Under the pieces are notes generated by a model. It saw nothing but the letters and a program-made list of their open reading frames with translations. It was not told the origin of the DNA and searched no databases. Shown one piece after another: positions 1 to 8,143 of a stretch of 39,608 bases of DNA. The position numbers and the translations under genes are program-made. Position 1 is the first letter of the stretch. Each line of letters opens with the position of its first letter. The stretch is from JAVBSX01 sp051660685. GTDB taxonomy: Bacteria > Planctomycetota > Planctomycetia > Pirellulales > Thermoguttaceae. The stretch lies in the NCBI GenBank assembly GCA_051660685.1, contig JBOFQB010000105.1, positions 1 to 39,608 of the forward strand, given 5' to 3'.

Positions 1-148
1 ATTGTTGACCCGGTTCGCTACACATATATTTGTAGGAGAGCGAACAGTAAACGCCGGGCAGTTTTTCGATTTCGGCGGCGACTTTTTCACAATCGACGTT
101 TCGGGCGATGTTCTCGCCACACCAGCAGGTAAAGACTCCAATTTTCAT
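1..148 (-). CDS. HdrA-like heterodisulfide reductase subunit A, N-terminal fragment (runs off left edge)
   Basis: Reading the minus strand from the ATG at 148 gives 49 codons that stay open to the window edge. The peptide starts MKIGVFTCWCG, with a C8-x-C10-G motif, and reaches YKYMCSEPGQ at residues 39-48. This pairing of an N-terminal CxCG and a YKYMCS-PGQ segment is characteristic of HdrA and related QmoA-type FAD/iron-sulfur subunits, which pass or bifurcate electrons with HdrB/HdrC or hydrogenase partners in the cytoplasm. The FAD-binding and ferredoxin parts lie outside the window, so the subtype cannot be decided. The start lies 44 bp after the methyltransferase stop on the same strand. 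I see no clear Shine-Dalgarno sequence. The family assignment rests on this short segment only. Confidence 0.72.
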   Translation of the reverse strand, partial: MKIGVFTCWCGENIARNVDCEKVAAEIEKLPGVYCSLSYKYMCSEPGQQ

Positions 149-192
149 GGTAGGTTGGGGGTATTAAAGGGGGTGTTGTAAAATTGCTTCTG

Positions 193-1038
193 TTATACGC
201 TGTCTGTTTCAGAAAACAGTGTTGTTGCACTTAAAGACATCTGTTTTCGAGTAGGCAAATCCTTTGGTTTACGATTCAAACGCAAATCTATTGAATCAAA
301 CGTAATGAACGGTTGAGCAAGGCGAGTTTTGATTAAATCAACATAATCGTTGTTCAATTCAATTCCGATACAGTTTCGTTTCAATTGTTGGCACACTCTT
401 AATGTGGTTCCACTTCCAGCAAAAGGATCAAGAATGGTGTCGCCTAAATTACTCGAAGCTAACACCATTCTTTCAATGAGCCCTTCCGGTTTTTGCGTCG
501 GATGCGGTTGCCGTTCCTCACTGCAATAATGAACATGCGAAAATTCCCAAACATCCCCGGGATTCGCGCCTTGCATATTATTTCTCTCTCGAAAATACTT
601 TTGCGGTATACGAATTGCATCAAGATTGAATGTAAAATCCTCGCTTTTGGTAAACATTAATATGTCATCATGTCGAGGAGAAAAGCCTCGCTTCTTGCCG
701 ATTCCTTGCGTGTAATGCCAAGTAATCCAACTGTTGAAAAACAATCCTAGTTCGCGGTCTAAAATATCGTACAAATACGAGATAAAACGAAATCCCATAA
801 AACAGTAAAGCGTACCTGTTGGTTTCAGACATTGTGTCGCAAATTTGAGCCAGCTTCTTGAAAAATCCAAATACTCCTCAAATCCCTTTAGATCATGATT
901 GTTACCATAATTTTTTCCGAGATTATATGGCGGGTCGGCAATCAAAAGATCAACAGATTTCTCTGGAATCGCCTTGAGTGTCTCAAGAGCGTTACCACAA
1001 AGTATTTGTATGTCGTGTTGAGGTGTATGATATTTCAT
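193..1038 (-). CDS. YhdJ-like DNA adenine methyltransferase (beta-class, orphan)
   Basis: This 281-residue protein is an S-adenosylmethionine-dependent amino-methyltransferase. Catalytic motif IV, DPPY, is at residues 35-38 and the SAM-binding motif DPFAGSGTT at 204-212, so the catalytic motif precedes the SAM motif as in the beta group (HinfI, CcrM, YhdJ). The HPTQKPE segment at 179-185 and the preceding GDVWEF stretch match the E. coli YhdJ arrangement closely; YhdJ methylates the second A of ATGCAT, but target specificity cannot be read from this sequence. No restriction endonuclease is visible in the available flanks (hdrA-like gene on one side, pyrE on the other), so it looks like an orphan or regulatory enzyme. 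The coding sequence is visibly richer in A and T than its neighbours, and its upstream region is AT-rich without a Shine-Dalgarno, both compatible with horizontal acquisition. Confidence 0.9.
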   Translation of the reverse strand: MKYHTPQHDIQILCGNALETLKAIPEKSVDLLIADPPYNLGKNYGNNHDLKGFEEYLDFSRSWLKFATQCLKPTGTLYCFMGFRFISYLYDILDRELGLFFNSWITWHYTQGIGKKRGFSPRHDDILMFTKSEDFTFNLDAIRIPQKYFRERNNMQGANPGDVWEFSHVHYCSEERQPHPTQKPEGLIERMVLASSNLGDTILDPFAGSGTTLRVCQQLKRNCIGIELNNDYVDLIKTRLAQPFITFDSIDLRLNRKPKDLPTRKQMSLSATTLFSETDSV

Positions 1039-1263
1039 GTTTATTTAATCCAATTATTTTGAACTGAAGTTTGTTATATGGTGTCAACATGAGTAAGGCA
1101 TTGTCGATAATTCAGGCATCTTTGCTTTGTCTTTGAAACTTTCTTCAAGTCGCTGGATAATAATTGGCGTAAATGAGTGCTCTATCATTATGTCAAAATA
1201 AAAAATACGAAAAAAATCATTTGGAAATCTCAACAACGGCTCAACAACGAAGACCTCAAACTC

Positions 1264-1824
1264 TCAAAGGAAATCCTTGATCGTGAAAAGAGATCGGAAC
1301 GCATAACCCCGCTCACCAAACGCCTCTCTCCCCCCCTCCTCTCGGTCAATAATCGCTATCACCCCAAGTACCTTTAGTCCGGCCGCTTCAACACGCTCTA
1401 TCGCCTCTATCGATGATCCCCCCGTCGTAACTACATCCTCCAATATCACCACACTATCTCCCGACTTAACAGGCCCCTCAATATATTGGTTCGTCCCATG
1501 TCCCTTACTCTGCTTACGGACCATAAATCCGCGAAGCGGTATGTCATTCATCGCTGACATGGTAATGACTGAAGCTGTGATCGGGTCGGCCCCTATTGAC
1601 ATCCCCCCAACTGCGTCCGGGAATTCTCCGCCCGGTCCCAAAAATACCGGCTCCGAACGGATTAAATCAACAATGCCCTGACCAATCAGTTTCGCTCCTA
1701 AACTGCCAAGTGTCACCTGCTTACCATCTAAATAGTAGGTCGCCTTTTTACCAGATGCTAACGTGAAATCACCAAATTTCAACGACTTTTCCCGTATCAG
1801 CTCTTTCAGTATGTTGCTCGTCAT
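1264..1824 (-). CDS. pyrE: orotate phosphoribosyltransferase
   Basis: PyrE joins orotate to PRPP to make orotidine 5'-monophosphate in de novo pyrimidine synthesis, in the cytoplasm. The PRPP-binding motif VVILEDVVTTGGS is at residues 125-137. The flexible catalytic loop VRKQSKGHGT at 102-111 carries the Lys and His residues expected in the family. The TLASGKKATYYLDGK segment at 21-35 is the usual N-terminal orotate-binding stretch. At 186 residues it is slightly shorter than the roughly 210-residue enterobacterial enzyme but looks complete. A GGAG sequence lies a few bases upstream of the ATG at 1824. No other pyrimidine gene is adjacent. It is divergent from the acetyltransferase gene at 2170, and a repeat-filled gap separates them. 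Confidence 0.95.
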   Translation of the reverse strand: MTSNILKELIREKSLKFGDFTLASGKKATYYLDGKQVTLGSLGAKLIGQGIVDLIRSEPVFLGPGGEFPDAVGGMSIGADPITASVITMSAMNDIPLRGFMVRKQSKGHGTNQYIEGPVKSGDSVVILEDVVTTGGSSIEAIERVEAAGLKVLGVIAIIDREEGGREAFGERGYAFRSLFTIKDFL

Positions 1825-1912
1825 CTCGCTCCATCCATTTCATTAAAGGGTGAATGTATTAACACCCCCTCAATTTACCTTGAAACGCCTGATATGTCAA
1901 TTTGTGCCTTTT

Positions 1913-1950
1913 GGGTAGGGAATGGGGGATAGGGATTAGGGAATAGGGTA
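1913..1950 (+). repeat. G-rich 7-bp tandem repeat (GGGATAG type), copy 1
   Basis: Several GGG runs are spaced by AT(A)- or ATT-type linkers with a period near seven bases (GGGGGATAGGGATTAGGG). It is the same family as the tracts at 17386, 29536 and 38837. Unlike those three, it does not abut a plus-strand stop codon. Four or more G runs on one strand could form a G-quadruplex. Confidence 0.75.
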
Positions 1951-1984
1951 AGAGAGTAAAGAATCCGACTTGCGCCGGGCTAAG

Positions 1985-2013
1985 TACGCGCGATACGTTG
2001 TATCGCGGCGAAA
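1985..2013. repeat. REP-like palindromic unit (single)
   Basis: The core is an 8-bp stem CGCGATAC/GTATCGCG with a GTT loop, preceded by TACG and followed by GCGAAA. The outer part differs by one base from the family consensus ending GCTAAAC. See the other copies at 4026, 11199, 16911, 17034 and 31226. Confidence 0.8.
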
Positions 2014-2169
2014 TGGGGCACTCGCAACGGGTAACATGTTTTTTGAAGCATTGGTTTTGGAGGATTGCAAAAGAGGTTACGACCGTTTACAATGAGGTCC
2101 CGGATGAAGCCCTTTTTTTACCCCTTTGCACCGAACAGCCGTTTATTTTAGTTTTAGGAGCAACAGCAG

Positions 2170-3090
2170 ATGAACATTCGACTTATGGAATCAAACGATT
2201 GGGACGAGGTCGCCCAGTTGATTCACGCTTCCCTCAATGTCTGGTATAAGAAAAATCGAGGTTTCGAGCTTGTTCCGGGTCCCTGGGAGACAATGCGGGT
2301 CTTTCCCCGCGTTTATGAGGCCCTTGACCCCCATTGCTGCGTGATCGCCGTTGACCCCGAATCCGGGAAAATCGCCGGGTCCTGCTTCTTTCATCCCCGA
2401 CCAACTCATATTTCTCTCGGGATTATGAATGTACTGCCCGACTTTTTTGGCAAAAAGGTTGCAACACCTTTGCTGAAGTATGTGACCGATCTGGGGACGA
2501 AAGAAAAGAAGCCCGTTCGTCTCGTTTCTAACGCAATGAACCTTGATTCGTTTTCTCTGTATAACAAAGCCGGATTCGTTCCAACCTGCCTCTTTCAGGA
2601 AATGGTCCTGAAAATTCCCGAAAATGGTGTGCCGGTTCCCCTTCCTAAAGGTTGCGACGTTCGGGATGCAACGCTTGCTGATGTTCCCGAAATGGTTGCT
2701 CTGGAACAGGGACTTTGCGGAATCAATCGGGAAAAAGATTTTCGCTTTTTTATCGAAAACCGTGAGGGGATTTGGCATACAAGCGTCTTACTTGGCGAAT
2801 CGGGAAAAATCGAAGGTTTTCTCTCGTCCATCAATGATCCGGGGAGTAACATGTTGGGACCGGGGGTTGCAAGGACGGAATCACAAGGGCAAGCATTGGT
2901 TGCGGCGGAACTGAATCAGCACAAAGGTCGTCAACCGGCGTTTTTGGTTCCGTCCCATTGTAAGGATTTGCTCAAAATGCTCTACGATTTGGGGGCAAAG
3001 AATTTTGAAATCAACGTTTCTCAGGTGTACGGCGAAGTTTTTCCCGTCAAAGGGATTGTCTTCCCAACCTTTATGCCCGAAACCGGTTGA
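2170..3090 (+). CDS. two-domain GNAT family N-acetyltransferase
   Basis: This 306-residue cytoplasmic protein appears to be two GNAT folds in tandem. The N-terminal half (about 1-155) starts MNIRLMESNDWDEVAQLI and has a motif-A-like acetyl-CoA segment PDFFGKKVATPLLKYV, followed by a typical YNKAGFVP motif B. The C-terminal half (about 160-306) starts again with CDVRDATLADVPEMVALE and contains GFLSSINDPGSNMLGPG. That resembles the degenerate second domain (Acetyltransf_18 type) of many bacterial two-domain acetyltransferases. Such enzymes move an acetyl group from acetyl-CoA to an amine; the substrate cannot be predicted here. GGAG at 2157-2160 supports the ATG at 2170. The ribH gene follows after 54 bp on the same strand, but no metabolic link is evident. 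Confidence 0.85.
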   Translation: MNIRLMESNDWDEVAQLIHASLNVWYKKNRGFELVPGPWETMRVFPRVYEALDPHCCVIAVDPESGKIAGSCFFHPRPTHISLGIMNVLPDFFGKKVATPLLKYVTDLGTKEKKPVRLVSNAMNLDSFSLYNKAGFVPTCLFQEMVLKIPENGVPVPLPKGCDVRDATLADVPEMVALEQGLCGINREKDFRFFIENREGIWHTSVLLGESGKIEGFLSSINDPGSNMLGPGVARTESQGQALVAAELNQHKGRQPAFLVPSHCKDLLKMLYDLGAKNFEINVSQVYGEVFPVKGIVFPTFMPETG

Positions 3091-3144
3091 CGCCGGGGTC
3101 CATGCAAGACACGAATTTTTTTTACTCTCACCTTCTTTTTTTCC

Positions 3145-3849
3145 ATGATTATTTACGAAGGAAAACCATGTCTCCCCCCGCAAGGGTTTATTGCAATCGT
3201 CGTTTCCAAGTTCAATCGGAGCATTACACAACGGTTGCTTGACGGAGCACTTGGCAAGTTGGAACAATACGGGGTCCGGGATCAGGACATTCACGTCTGT
3301 TGGGTTCCAGGAGCTTACGAAATTCCGCTTCTTGCAGCCCGATTTGCCGGACAGGAAGATTGTTTGGCCGTTATTTGTCTGGGAGCCGTTATTAAAGGGG
3401 AAACCTCGCATGATGAACACATTAACCGGGCAGTCAGTCTTGAATTGGCGAAATTGACTCTTGCAAGCGAAACGCCGGTTGTTTTTGGCGTTTTAACTTG
3501 TCAGACGGTTGAACAGGCGGAAGTGCGAAGTGGACTGCGGGATCAGAGTCGAGATAAGGCAATTGACCCTAAAGCGGGGAATAAAGGGGCAGAAGCAGCC
3601 GAAGTTGCTCTTGAGATGATCGATTTGTTGACGGAAGTTCCTGAACCGAAGTTTTCCTTTCCGGGAATGGAAGAAATGTTTTCCGGCCTAATGAATGGAA
3701 TGGGGGAACAGGGAAGTCCTTTTGGGCAGTATGAAGAGGATTATTACGATGAAGAGGAAATTGTGGTGATTCCCGATTTTTCTCCTAAAAACCTGACGAA
3801 AAAGAAAGTTGTCCCGAAAAAAGGGATGAGGAAAAAATCGGGCAAATAA
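3145..3849 (+). CDS. ribH: 6,7-dimethyl-8-ribityllumazine synthase with long C-terminal tail
   Basis: RibH condenses 5-amino-6-ribitylaminouracil with 3,4-dihydroxy-2-butanone 4-phosphate, the penultimate step of riboflavin synthesis. Residues 13-160 cover the whole family fold: SKFN at 21-24, WVPGAYEIP around 53-61, GAVIKGETSHDEH at 80-92 with the catalytic His at 89, and FGVLTCQTVEQAEVRSG at 114-130. The usual protein is about 155 residues. This one has 234, adding some 70 residues after LEMIDLL. The extension is rich in Phe, Gly and Met, then acidic (EEDYYDEEE), and ends in a Lys-rich segment. No FMN riboswitch could fit in the 54 bp upstream, and no other rib gene is in the window. No Shine-Dalgarno is obvious, so the start is chosen by family alignment. 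Confidence 0.93.
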   Translation: MIIYEGKPCLPPQGFIAIVVSKFNRSITQRLLDGALGKLEQYGVRDQDIHVCWVPGAYEIPLLAARFAGQEDCLAVICLGAVIKGETSHDEHINRAVSLELAKLTLASETPVVFGVLTCQTVEQAEVRSGLRDQSRDKAIDPKAGNKGAEAAEVALEMIDLLTEVPEPKFSFPGMEEMFSGLMNGMGEQGSPFGQYEEDYYDEEEIVVIPDFSPKNLTKKKVVPKKGMRKKSGK

Positions 3850-3870
3850 GGGGTTGAGCCGTTTTTAACG

Positions 3871-4018
3871 AAAGAAGGTAGAAGGTAGGAGATAGGAGGA
3901 AAGAAGAGGGAGACAGGAAGATAACGGCATCTCGCGAGTTAACCGGTTTCTCCTTCTTTTTTTGGAAAAAATTTTTTTGCTTCAATCCTCCATTCTCACT
4001 TCTACCTCCTACCTCCTC
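3871..4018. repeat. ~148 bp imperfect inverted-repeat element, copy 1
   Basis: The left arm is purine-rich (GAAGGTAGAAGGTAGGAG) and the right arm is its approximate reverse complement (CTTCTACCTCCTACCTCC). The centre contains GAGTTAACCGGTTT. A second element with the same arms and a related centre (CAAGTCAACCGGTTCC) and nearly the same length lies at 7960-8107. Both lie directly upstream of a gene for an exported or membrane protein. Confidence 0.65.
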
Positions 4019-4025
4019 AAAAAAA

Positions 4026-4055
4026 ACGCGCGATACGTTGTATCGCGGCTAAACG
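4026..4055. repeat. REP-like palindromic unit (single)
   Basis: This is an intact unit: ACGCG, then stem CGCGATAC/GTATCGCG with loop GTT, then GCTAAACG. It lies immediately after the inverted-repeat element and 38 bp before the CcsA-type gene. Confidence 0.85.
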
Positions 4056-4092
4056 GCTGACAGAGCAATAGTATCAGCAGGTCAAAAATTGT

Positions 4093-7000
4093 ATGAAACA
4101 TTTGGTTGTCTTTCTATTTCTCCTATTTTCGGGCGTTTTGATTGCGGCAGAAGAACCGTTGGAACGGGTTGATTGGTCTCTTTGGAGAACCTTGCCCGTT
4201 TACGATGAAGGACGGGTTATGCCGGTTAATACGTTTGCGCGGCAAGTGGTGCTGAACATTTGCGGGACATATCGACCGGTTATTGTTCCCGATGAGACGT
4301 TTCTTGCGACGATTGGACCAGAATGGGTTGCGCGACCGGGTGATTCGAGTGTTCTTGCGGCAACCGAGTTGGAACGGATTAAATCGCGGATTGCCGAGAT
4401 GTTTCCAGAAGGACATCGCGTTTTTGAACCTTACGAATTGTTGTTATCTTGGTTGGTTGAACCTGAAGTTTGGGAGTTTATCCCCTTTCTGCCGATTCCA
4501 GATACGGCTTATCGTAATGAAGTTTTGCTTCTTCCAACTGTTAGTAAGACGGGGCGTGAACTGAGAGCGGTTGCGCCGATTCAATTGAGGATGTCGAAAC
4601 GGTTTGCGGAATCGCTTGAACAGGCCCGGGAACGGGAATGGAGACGGGCAAATCGGGCAAATGGTCCGCTTTCTTCCGAGAAATCAGGAGGAGGAACAAA
4701 AGCGGGGGAATCGAGAGAGGGGGGGGGATCGTCCGATTCAGGGACGAATCCGCGAGATCGGGCCGAACCGGCAATTGTGTTGACAGAGCAGGATCAGATA
4801 ACGATTCGTTTGCAGAATGCTCTTTCGGCATTTCGGAATGTTGTTCCCCCTCCAATTCGGACAACCGCCGATTTGCCTCATTCTTTTGTCGCGCTGCTGC
4901 AAAAAGGGAGAGCCGAATTCACTCAAGCAAGTCGTTCTTGGGACCAATTGTCTCGAAGTGGTTTGTTGCGTCTGATTCCTGAAAGTTCCCGATTCGTCAC
5001 AAATGACTGTTTTAATGCAATTGCGGTCCTTTATTCGCAGTTATTTCGGCAGTCTGGACATAAAGAAGCGGGACGTGGAGAAACGGGCAACGAAGAAAAC
5101 GGGGAGGAGTCGGTTGACCCCGCCTTGATCGAGTCGCAGTTTAACGCAATGTTGTTGTTGCTCGATTCGGCAGTACAGGAATGTGAACAGATTGTCCAGA
5201 CATTGTATTCGTCGAAGTCGACGTCAAATGAAGGGGCTGAATCACAGGGTTCAACGTCAATCGCCATTTTTCCCCCGGGGTCTGAATCGTCGCTCAAACG
5301 GTTTCGTTCGGAAATGCTTATTTACCGAACGTCACTTTTGAATTTATACCGATTGACACAAGGGAATGTGATTGCCCTTTTTGGGGACGGACACACATTG
5401 CGGGTTTTGCCGCTTCTTTTTGAAGAGCCAATTCGCCCGGACTGTCCGGGCGGAGATTCGCTTTTGACATTGCGGGAATTGGGACCCTGGACAACGTTGA
5501 ATCTGGTTTTAAGAGCCGGTTCGGGGACAATGCGGCGATTTGTTGACCGCGATTTTCCCGACACTCCACTTTTGTCGCGGGAGAAAAATCTTTCGGCCCT
5601 CTTTGGAGCCGATTTCTCCAAAACACTTAGCCCTTCTGTCCAAGCGATTTTGTTCAAGTCGCAATCAAGCGGGGAAAATCAATCCGTTGCTGAAACAGGT
5701 GAACGTGTTGAAGAATCGGTTCAGCATGTCAATCAGGACGTTCAGGGACCGGGAAAGAGTCAACTGTCTGAGGTGCAACGCGATTCAACAGATACCGAAT
5801 CCGGTTTGTCGGATCAATCTGACCAATCAACAACGTCAGATCAAGTAACTGCGTCAACTTTGTCAGATCAACCCGTTCAATCGGCTGAAGAATCGGCTCG
5901 TGAAATTTTGGCCGGTATTCTCCATGATGCTAAAGAACAGAGGGAGAATACGGTTTTGCCGGTTGCCAATTCAACGGTTGAAGCAAGAATTGCGTTTAGG
6001 CGGATTGCAGATGCTTATTTGGGGCGTGTGAGGGGGGACGATGAGGGGATCGGTCCTAAGCGTCTGTCTGACGATTCATGTGAAACGTCTGCAAAGAGTG
6101 ATGTGAGATCAACGGATTTGGGACCGTCGCAACAGGCAATTGACTTTCTCAGTTTGGGTCGCAACAGTCGGGCTGCTCAATTTACAACGGGAGTTGCCTT
6201 GTTCGAACTTGCACTTCGAGAAACAGCATCACGAATGGAGCCGGTTCGGGTTGCCCTGCTTCCTCCAACGATTCTGGATGAAGAAGTGTTGCTGAAAACG
6301 GCTTATCCCGAAGAGGGGACCCTTTTTGCCGAATACTATTATCAACGTTTGGAACCCTTCTATTGGATGTGGATAACGGCACTTGGCGCGACACTTGCGT
6401 TTCTCTTGAGCTTTGTTGCAGAATGGTTTCGTCGGGTTCAGGAACAAAAAAGGGGACGATTAGCATCATCGTCACGATCACAACGACCAAACCAATCACA
6501 AGGGGTTCTCCCGAAATCGTCCCAATCTTCCTTGCCTGATAAAGGTCGTGTTGGACGACTCCGTTCACTTGAGGAGATGAGTTGGCAACCTCAAGATGCC
6601 GAGCAACGCTCTTCCAATCAATCAGGACTTTATCAAATCGCTGAATACAGCCTGTTCTGGATCGGGATTACCCTGTTGCTTCTCTCACAAGGAATCACCT
6701 TTTTGGGGGGCGCAATGAGAACTTGGATTTCCGGTTGGGCCCCAGTTTCCAACATGTTTGAGACAATCGTCCTTATGTGTTTTTCAGCAGCCTGTCTTGG
6801 ACTCGGTTTTACCTTGCAACCCCTTTTGGGTCCTCCTTTTGCGCGAGCATGGAGAGCAACCGCTTTTCCCCGCAGATTCCAACGGACTGTTTTACAGATT
6901 CTCGGGGCGATTTGCCGCATTCTGTTGATGTTTCTTACACTTGGTGTTGTTGCCGTTTTAAGTTATTCTGAACATGTCAACGAACAGGGACTGTTGGATG

Positions 7001-7917
7001 CAATCATCCGGTCCTTTGCAATGAATGATCTGATTGATTGGGTCGCTGTCTGTTGCACGTTAATCTGTCTCGTTTGGTTCATTCCCCGATTCGTTCTTAC
7101 ACTGTTTTTCCTGCCGTTTCTTATTTTCGTGTTTCCGCATAAAGATTCCGAAAACGATGCAGAAAAAGAAAAAAGCGTTGTTCCGACAGAGCAGGTTGTG
7201 AACCGAAAAATGTTCGCCTTACTTGGAGCCGTGATCGTTTTAGTCGCGGGAATCGTGACGACGCTGAATCCGCACGATTTTAACCCGAATATTCGTCCTT
7301 TAGCAGCGGTTTTACGCAGTAATTTCTGGTTGGTCGTTCACATAACTGTCATTATGATAAGTTATGCAGCCGGAATTATCGCTTGGTTGTTAGCCCTGAT
7401 TTCTTTAGGGGCTTACATTTTCGGTCGATATAGGGTTGCTGAAACCTCACAAGGTCAACGGTTGGTTCTGCAACCCGCCTATTGTGATGTTCTTGCACCT
7501 TATATCCGTAAAATGATACAAGTTGCTCTTTGGTTGTTAATGATCGGGACAATTCTGGGCGCGCGTTGGGCTGATTATTCCTGGGGTCGGTTCTGGAGTT
7601 GGGACGTCAAGGAAGTTTGGGCCCTCATTACCTTGCTGATTTTTGTCGCCGTTTTGCATGGTCGTATTGCCCGATTTTATGGTGATACCGGTCTGCTGAT
7701 TGGTGCTGTTTTAGGGGCAATTGCAATTATCCTCACTTGGTATGGTTTTAACTATGTTTTTGGAATAGGCCGACATGCCTATACCCGGGGAGATTCACAA
7801 TGGGCGACGATTGTCCTGCTCAGCTTTATTCTCCTCAACCTTCTTTGGTCGGTGATCGCCCTTTTCCGTTATTTCATCGAAAAAAGTCTCGTTCCCCAAA
7901 AAAAGAAATCAATATAG
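4093..7917 (+). CDS. CcsA/ResC-type cytochrome c maturation protein, giant form
   Basis: This protein probably carries haem across the membrane and delivers it to apocytochromes c (system II). It has 1274 residues. A signal peptide is followed by the motif LPVYDEGRVMPVNTFARQVV at about residues 34-53, an N-terminal signature of fused Ccs proteins. A very long soluble, presumably periplasmic region contains Gln/Ser/Asp-rich low-complexity stretches (roughly 535-605). A membrane helix lies near residue 760 and a multi-helix CcsA domain occupies about 850-1270. The haem-handling tryptophan-rich motif, WGRFWSWDVKEVWALI, is near residue 1165. Candidate haem-ligand histidines flank it in WLVVHITV and VLHGRIARF. 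The length far exceeds usual CcsA (about 320) or CcsBA fusions (about 900-1000). Its clients could include the cytochromes at 23316 and 31577. Confidence 0.85.
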   Translation: MKHLVVFLFLLFSGVLIAAEEPLERVDWSLWRTLPVYDEGRVMPVNTFARQVVLNICGTYRPVIVPDETFLATIGPEWVARPGDSSVLAATELERIKSRIAEMFPEGHRVFEPYELLLSWLVEPEVWEFIPFLPIPDTAYRNEVLLLPTVSKTGRELRAVAPIQLRMSKRFAESLEQAREREWRRANRANGPLSSEKSGGGTKAGESREGGGSSDSGTNPRDRAEPAIVLTEQDQITIRLQNALSAFRNVVPPPIRTTADLPHSFVALLQKGRAEFTQASRSWDQLSRSGLLRLIPESSRFVTNDCFNAIAVLYSQLFRQSGHKEAGRGETGNEENGEESVDPALIESQFNAMLLLLDSAVQECEQIVQTLYSSKSTSNEGAESQGSTSIAIFPPGSESSLKRFRSEMLIYRTSLLNLYRLTQGNVIALFGDGHTLRVLPLLFEEPIRPDCPGGDSLLTLRELGPWTTLNLVLRAGSGTMRRFVDRDFPDTPLLSREKNLSALFGADFSKTLSPSVQAILFKSQSSGENQSVAETGERVEESVQHVNQDVQGPGKSQLSEVQRDSTDTESGLSDQSDQSTTSDQVTASTLSDQPVQSAEESAREILAGILHDAKEQRENTVLPVANSTVEARIAFRRIADAYLGRVRGDDEGIGPKRLSDDSCETSAKSDVRSTDLGPSQQAIDFLSLGRNSRAAQFTTGVALFELALRETASRMEPVRVALLPPTILDEEVLLKTAYPEEGTLFAEYYYQRLEPFYWMWITALGATLAFLLSFVAEWFRRVQEQKRGRLASSSRSQRPNQSQGVLPKSSQSSLPDKGRVGRLRSLEEMSWQPQDAEQRSSNQSGLYQIAEYSLFWIGITLLLLSQGITFLGGAMRTWISGWAPVSNMFETIVLMCFSAACLGLGFTLQPLLGPPFARAWRATAFPRRFQRTVLQILGAICRILLMFLTLGVVAVLSYSEHVNEQGLLDAIIRSFAMNDLIDWVAVCCTLICLVWFIPRFVLTLFFLPFLIFVFPHKDSENDAEKEKSVVPTEQVVNRKMFALLGAVIVLVAGIVTTLNPHDFNPNIRPLAAVLRSNFWLVVHITVIMISYAAGIIAWLLALISLGAYIFGRYRVAETSQGQRLVLQPAYCDVLAPYIRKMIQVALWLLMIGTILGARWADYSWGRFWSWDVKEVWALITLLIFVAVLHGRIARFYGDTGLLIGAVLGAIAIILTWYGFNYVFGIGRHAYTRGDSQWATIVLLSFILLNLLWSVIALFRYFIEKSLVPQKKKSI

Positions 7918-7959
7918 TACGTTATTCATCTTAAATTTTAGGATTGCATTTTAATAAAA

Positions 7960-8107
7960 AGAAGTAGAGGAGATAGAAGGTAAGGGTGAAGAAAGGATCA
8001 AGAAAGATAAAGGGTAATGGTCTCACACAAGTCAACCGGTTCCACCTTTTTGTGTGTGATTTCCCTTGAATCAGGCTCTCTTCTACCTCCTACATTCTAC
8101 CTTCTCT
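7960..8107. repeat. ~148 bp imperfect inverted-repeat element, copy 2
   Basis: The left arm GAAGTAGAGGAGATAGAAGG is answered by the right arm TCTTCTACCTCCTACATTC. The central part, TCACACA...TGTGTGA enclosing AACCGGTT, can itself fold. Related to 3871-4018. It overlaps the 5' extension of the downstream reading frame, which argues for the later start at 8144. Confidence 0.65.
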
Positions 8108-8143
8108 GTTCAGGGTTGTTCACCCTTTTTCCAACCATTTTTC

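Larger units (their letters stand above)
1825..2169. other. intergenic region with G-rich heptad repeat and REP-like unit
   Basis: This 345 bp gap separates the divergent pyrE and GNAT genes. It holds a G-rich tandem repeat (1913-1950) and one REP-like hairpin unit (1985-2013). A GGAG sequence at 2157-2160 sits nine bases before the GNAT start codon. An open frame across 1998-2249 passes through the hairpin and has no family resemblance, so I do not call it. Confidence 0.7.

Noticed and set aside
1177..1377. 66-codon plus-strand frame overlapping pyrE
   Set aside because: It largely overlaps the C-terminal coding part of pyrE on the other strand and has no family resemblance.
1998..2249. 83-codon frame upstream of the GNAT gene
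   Set aside because: It runs through an REP-like unit and overlaps the GNAT start in another phase.
8066..8143. Upstream start for the membrane protein at 8144
   Set aside because: The extra 26 codons lie partly in the inverted-repeat element, and the signal peptide begins at 8144.
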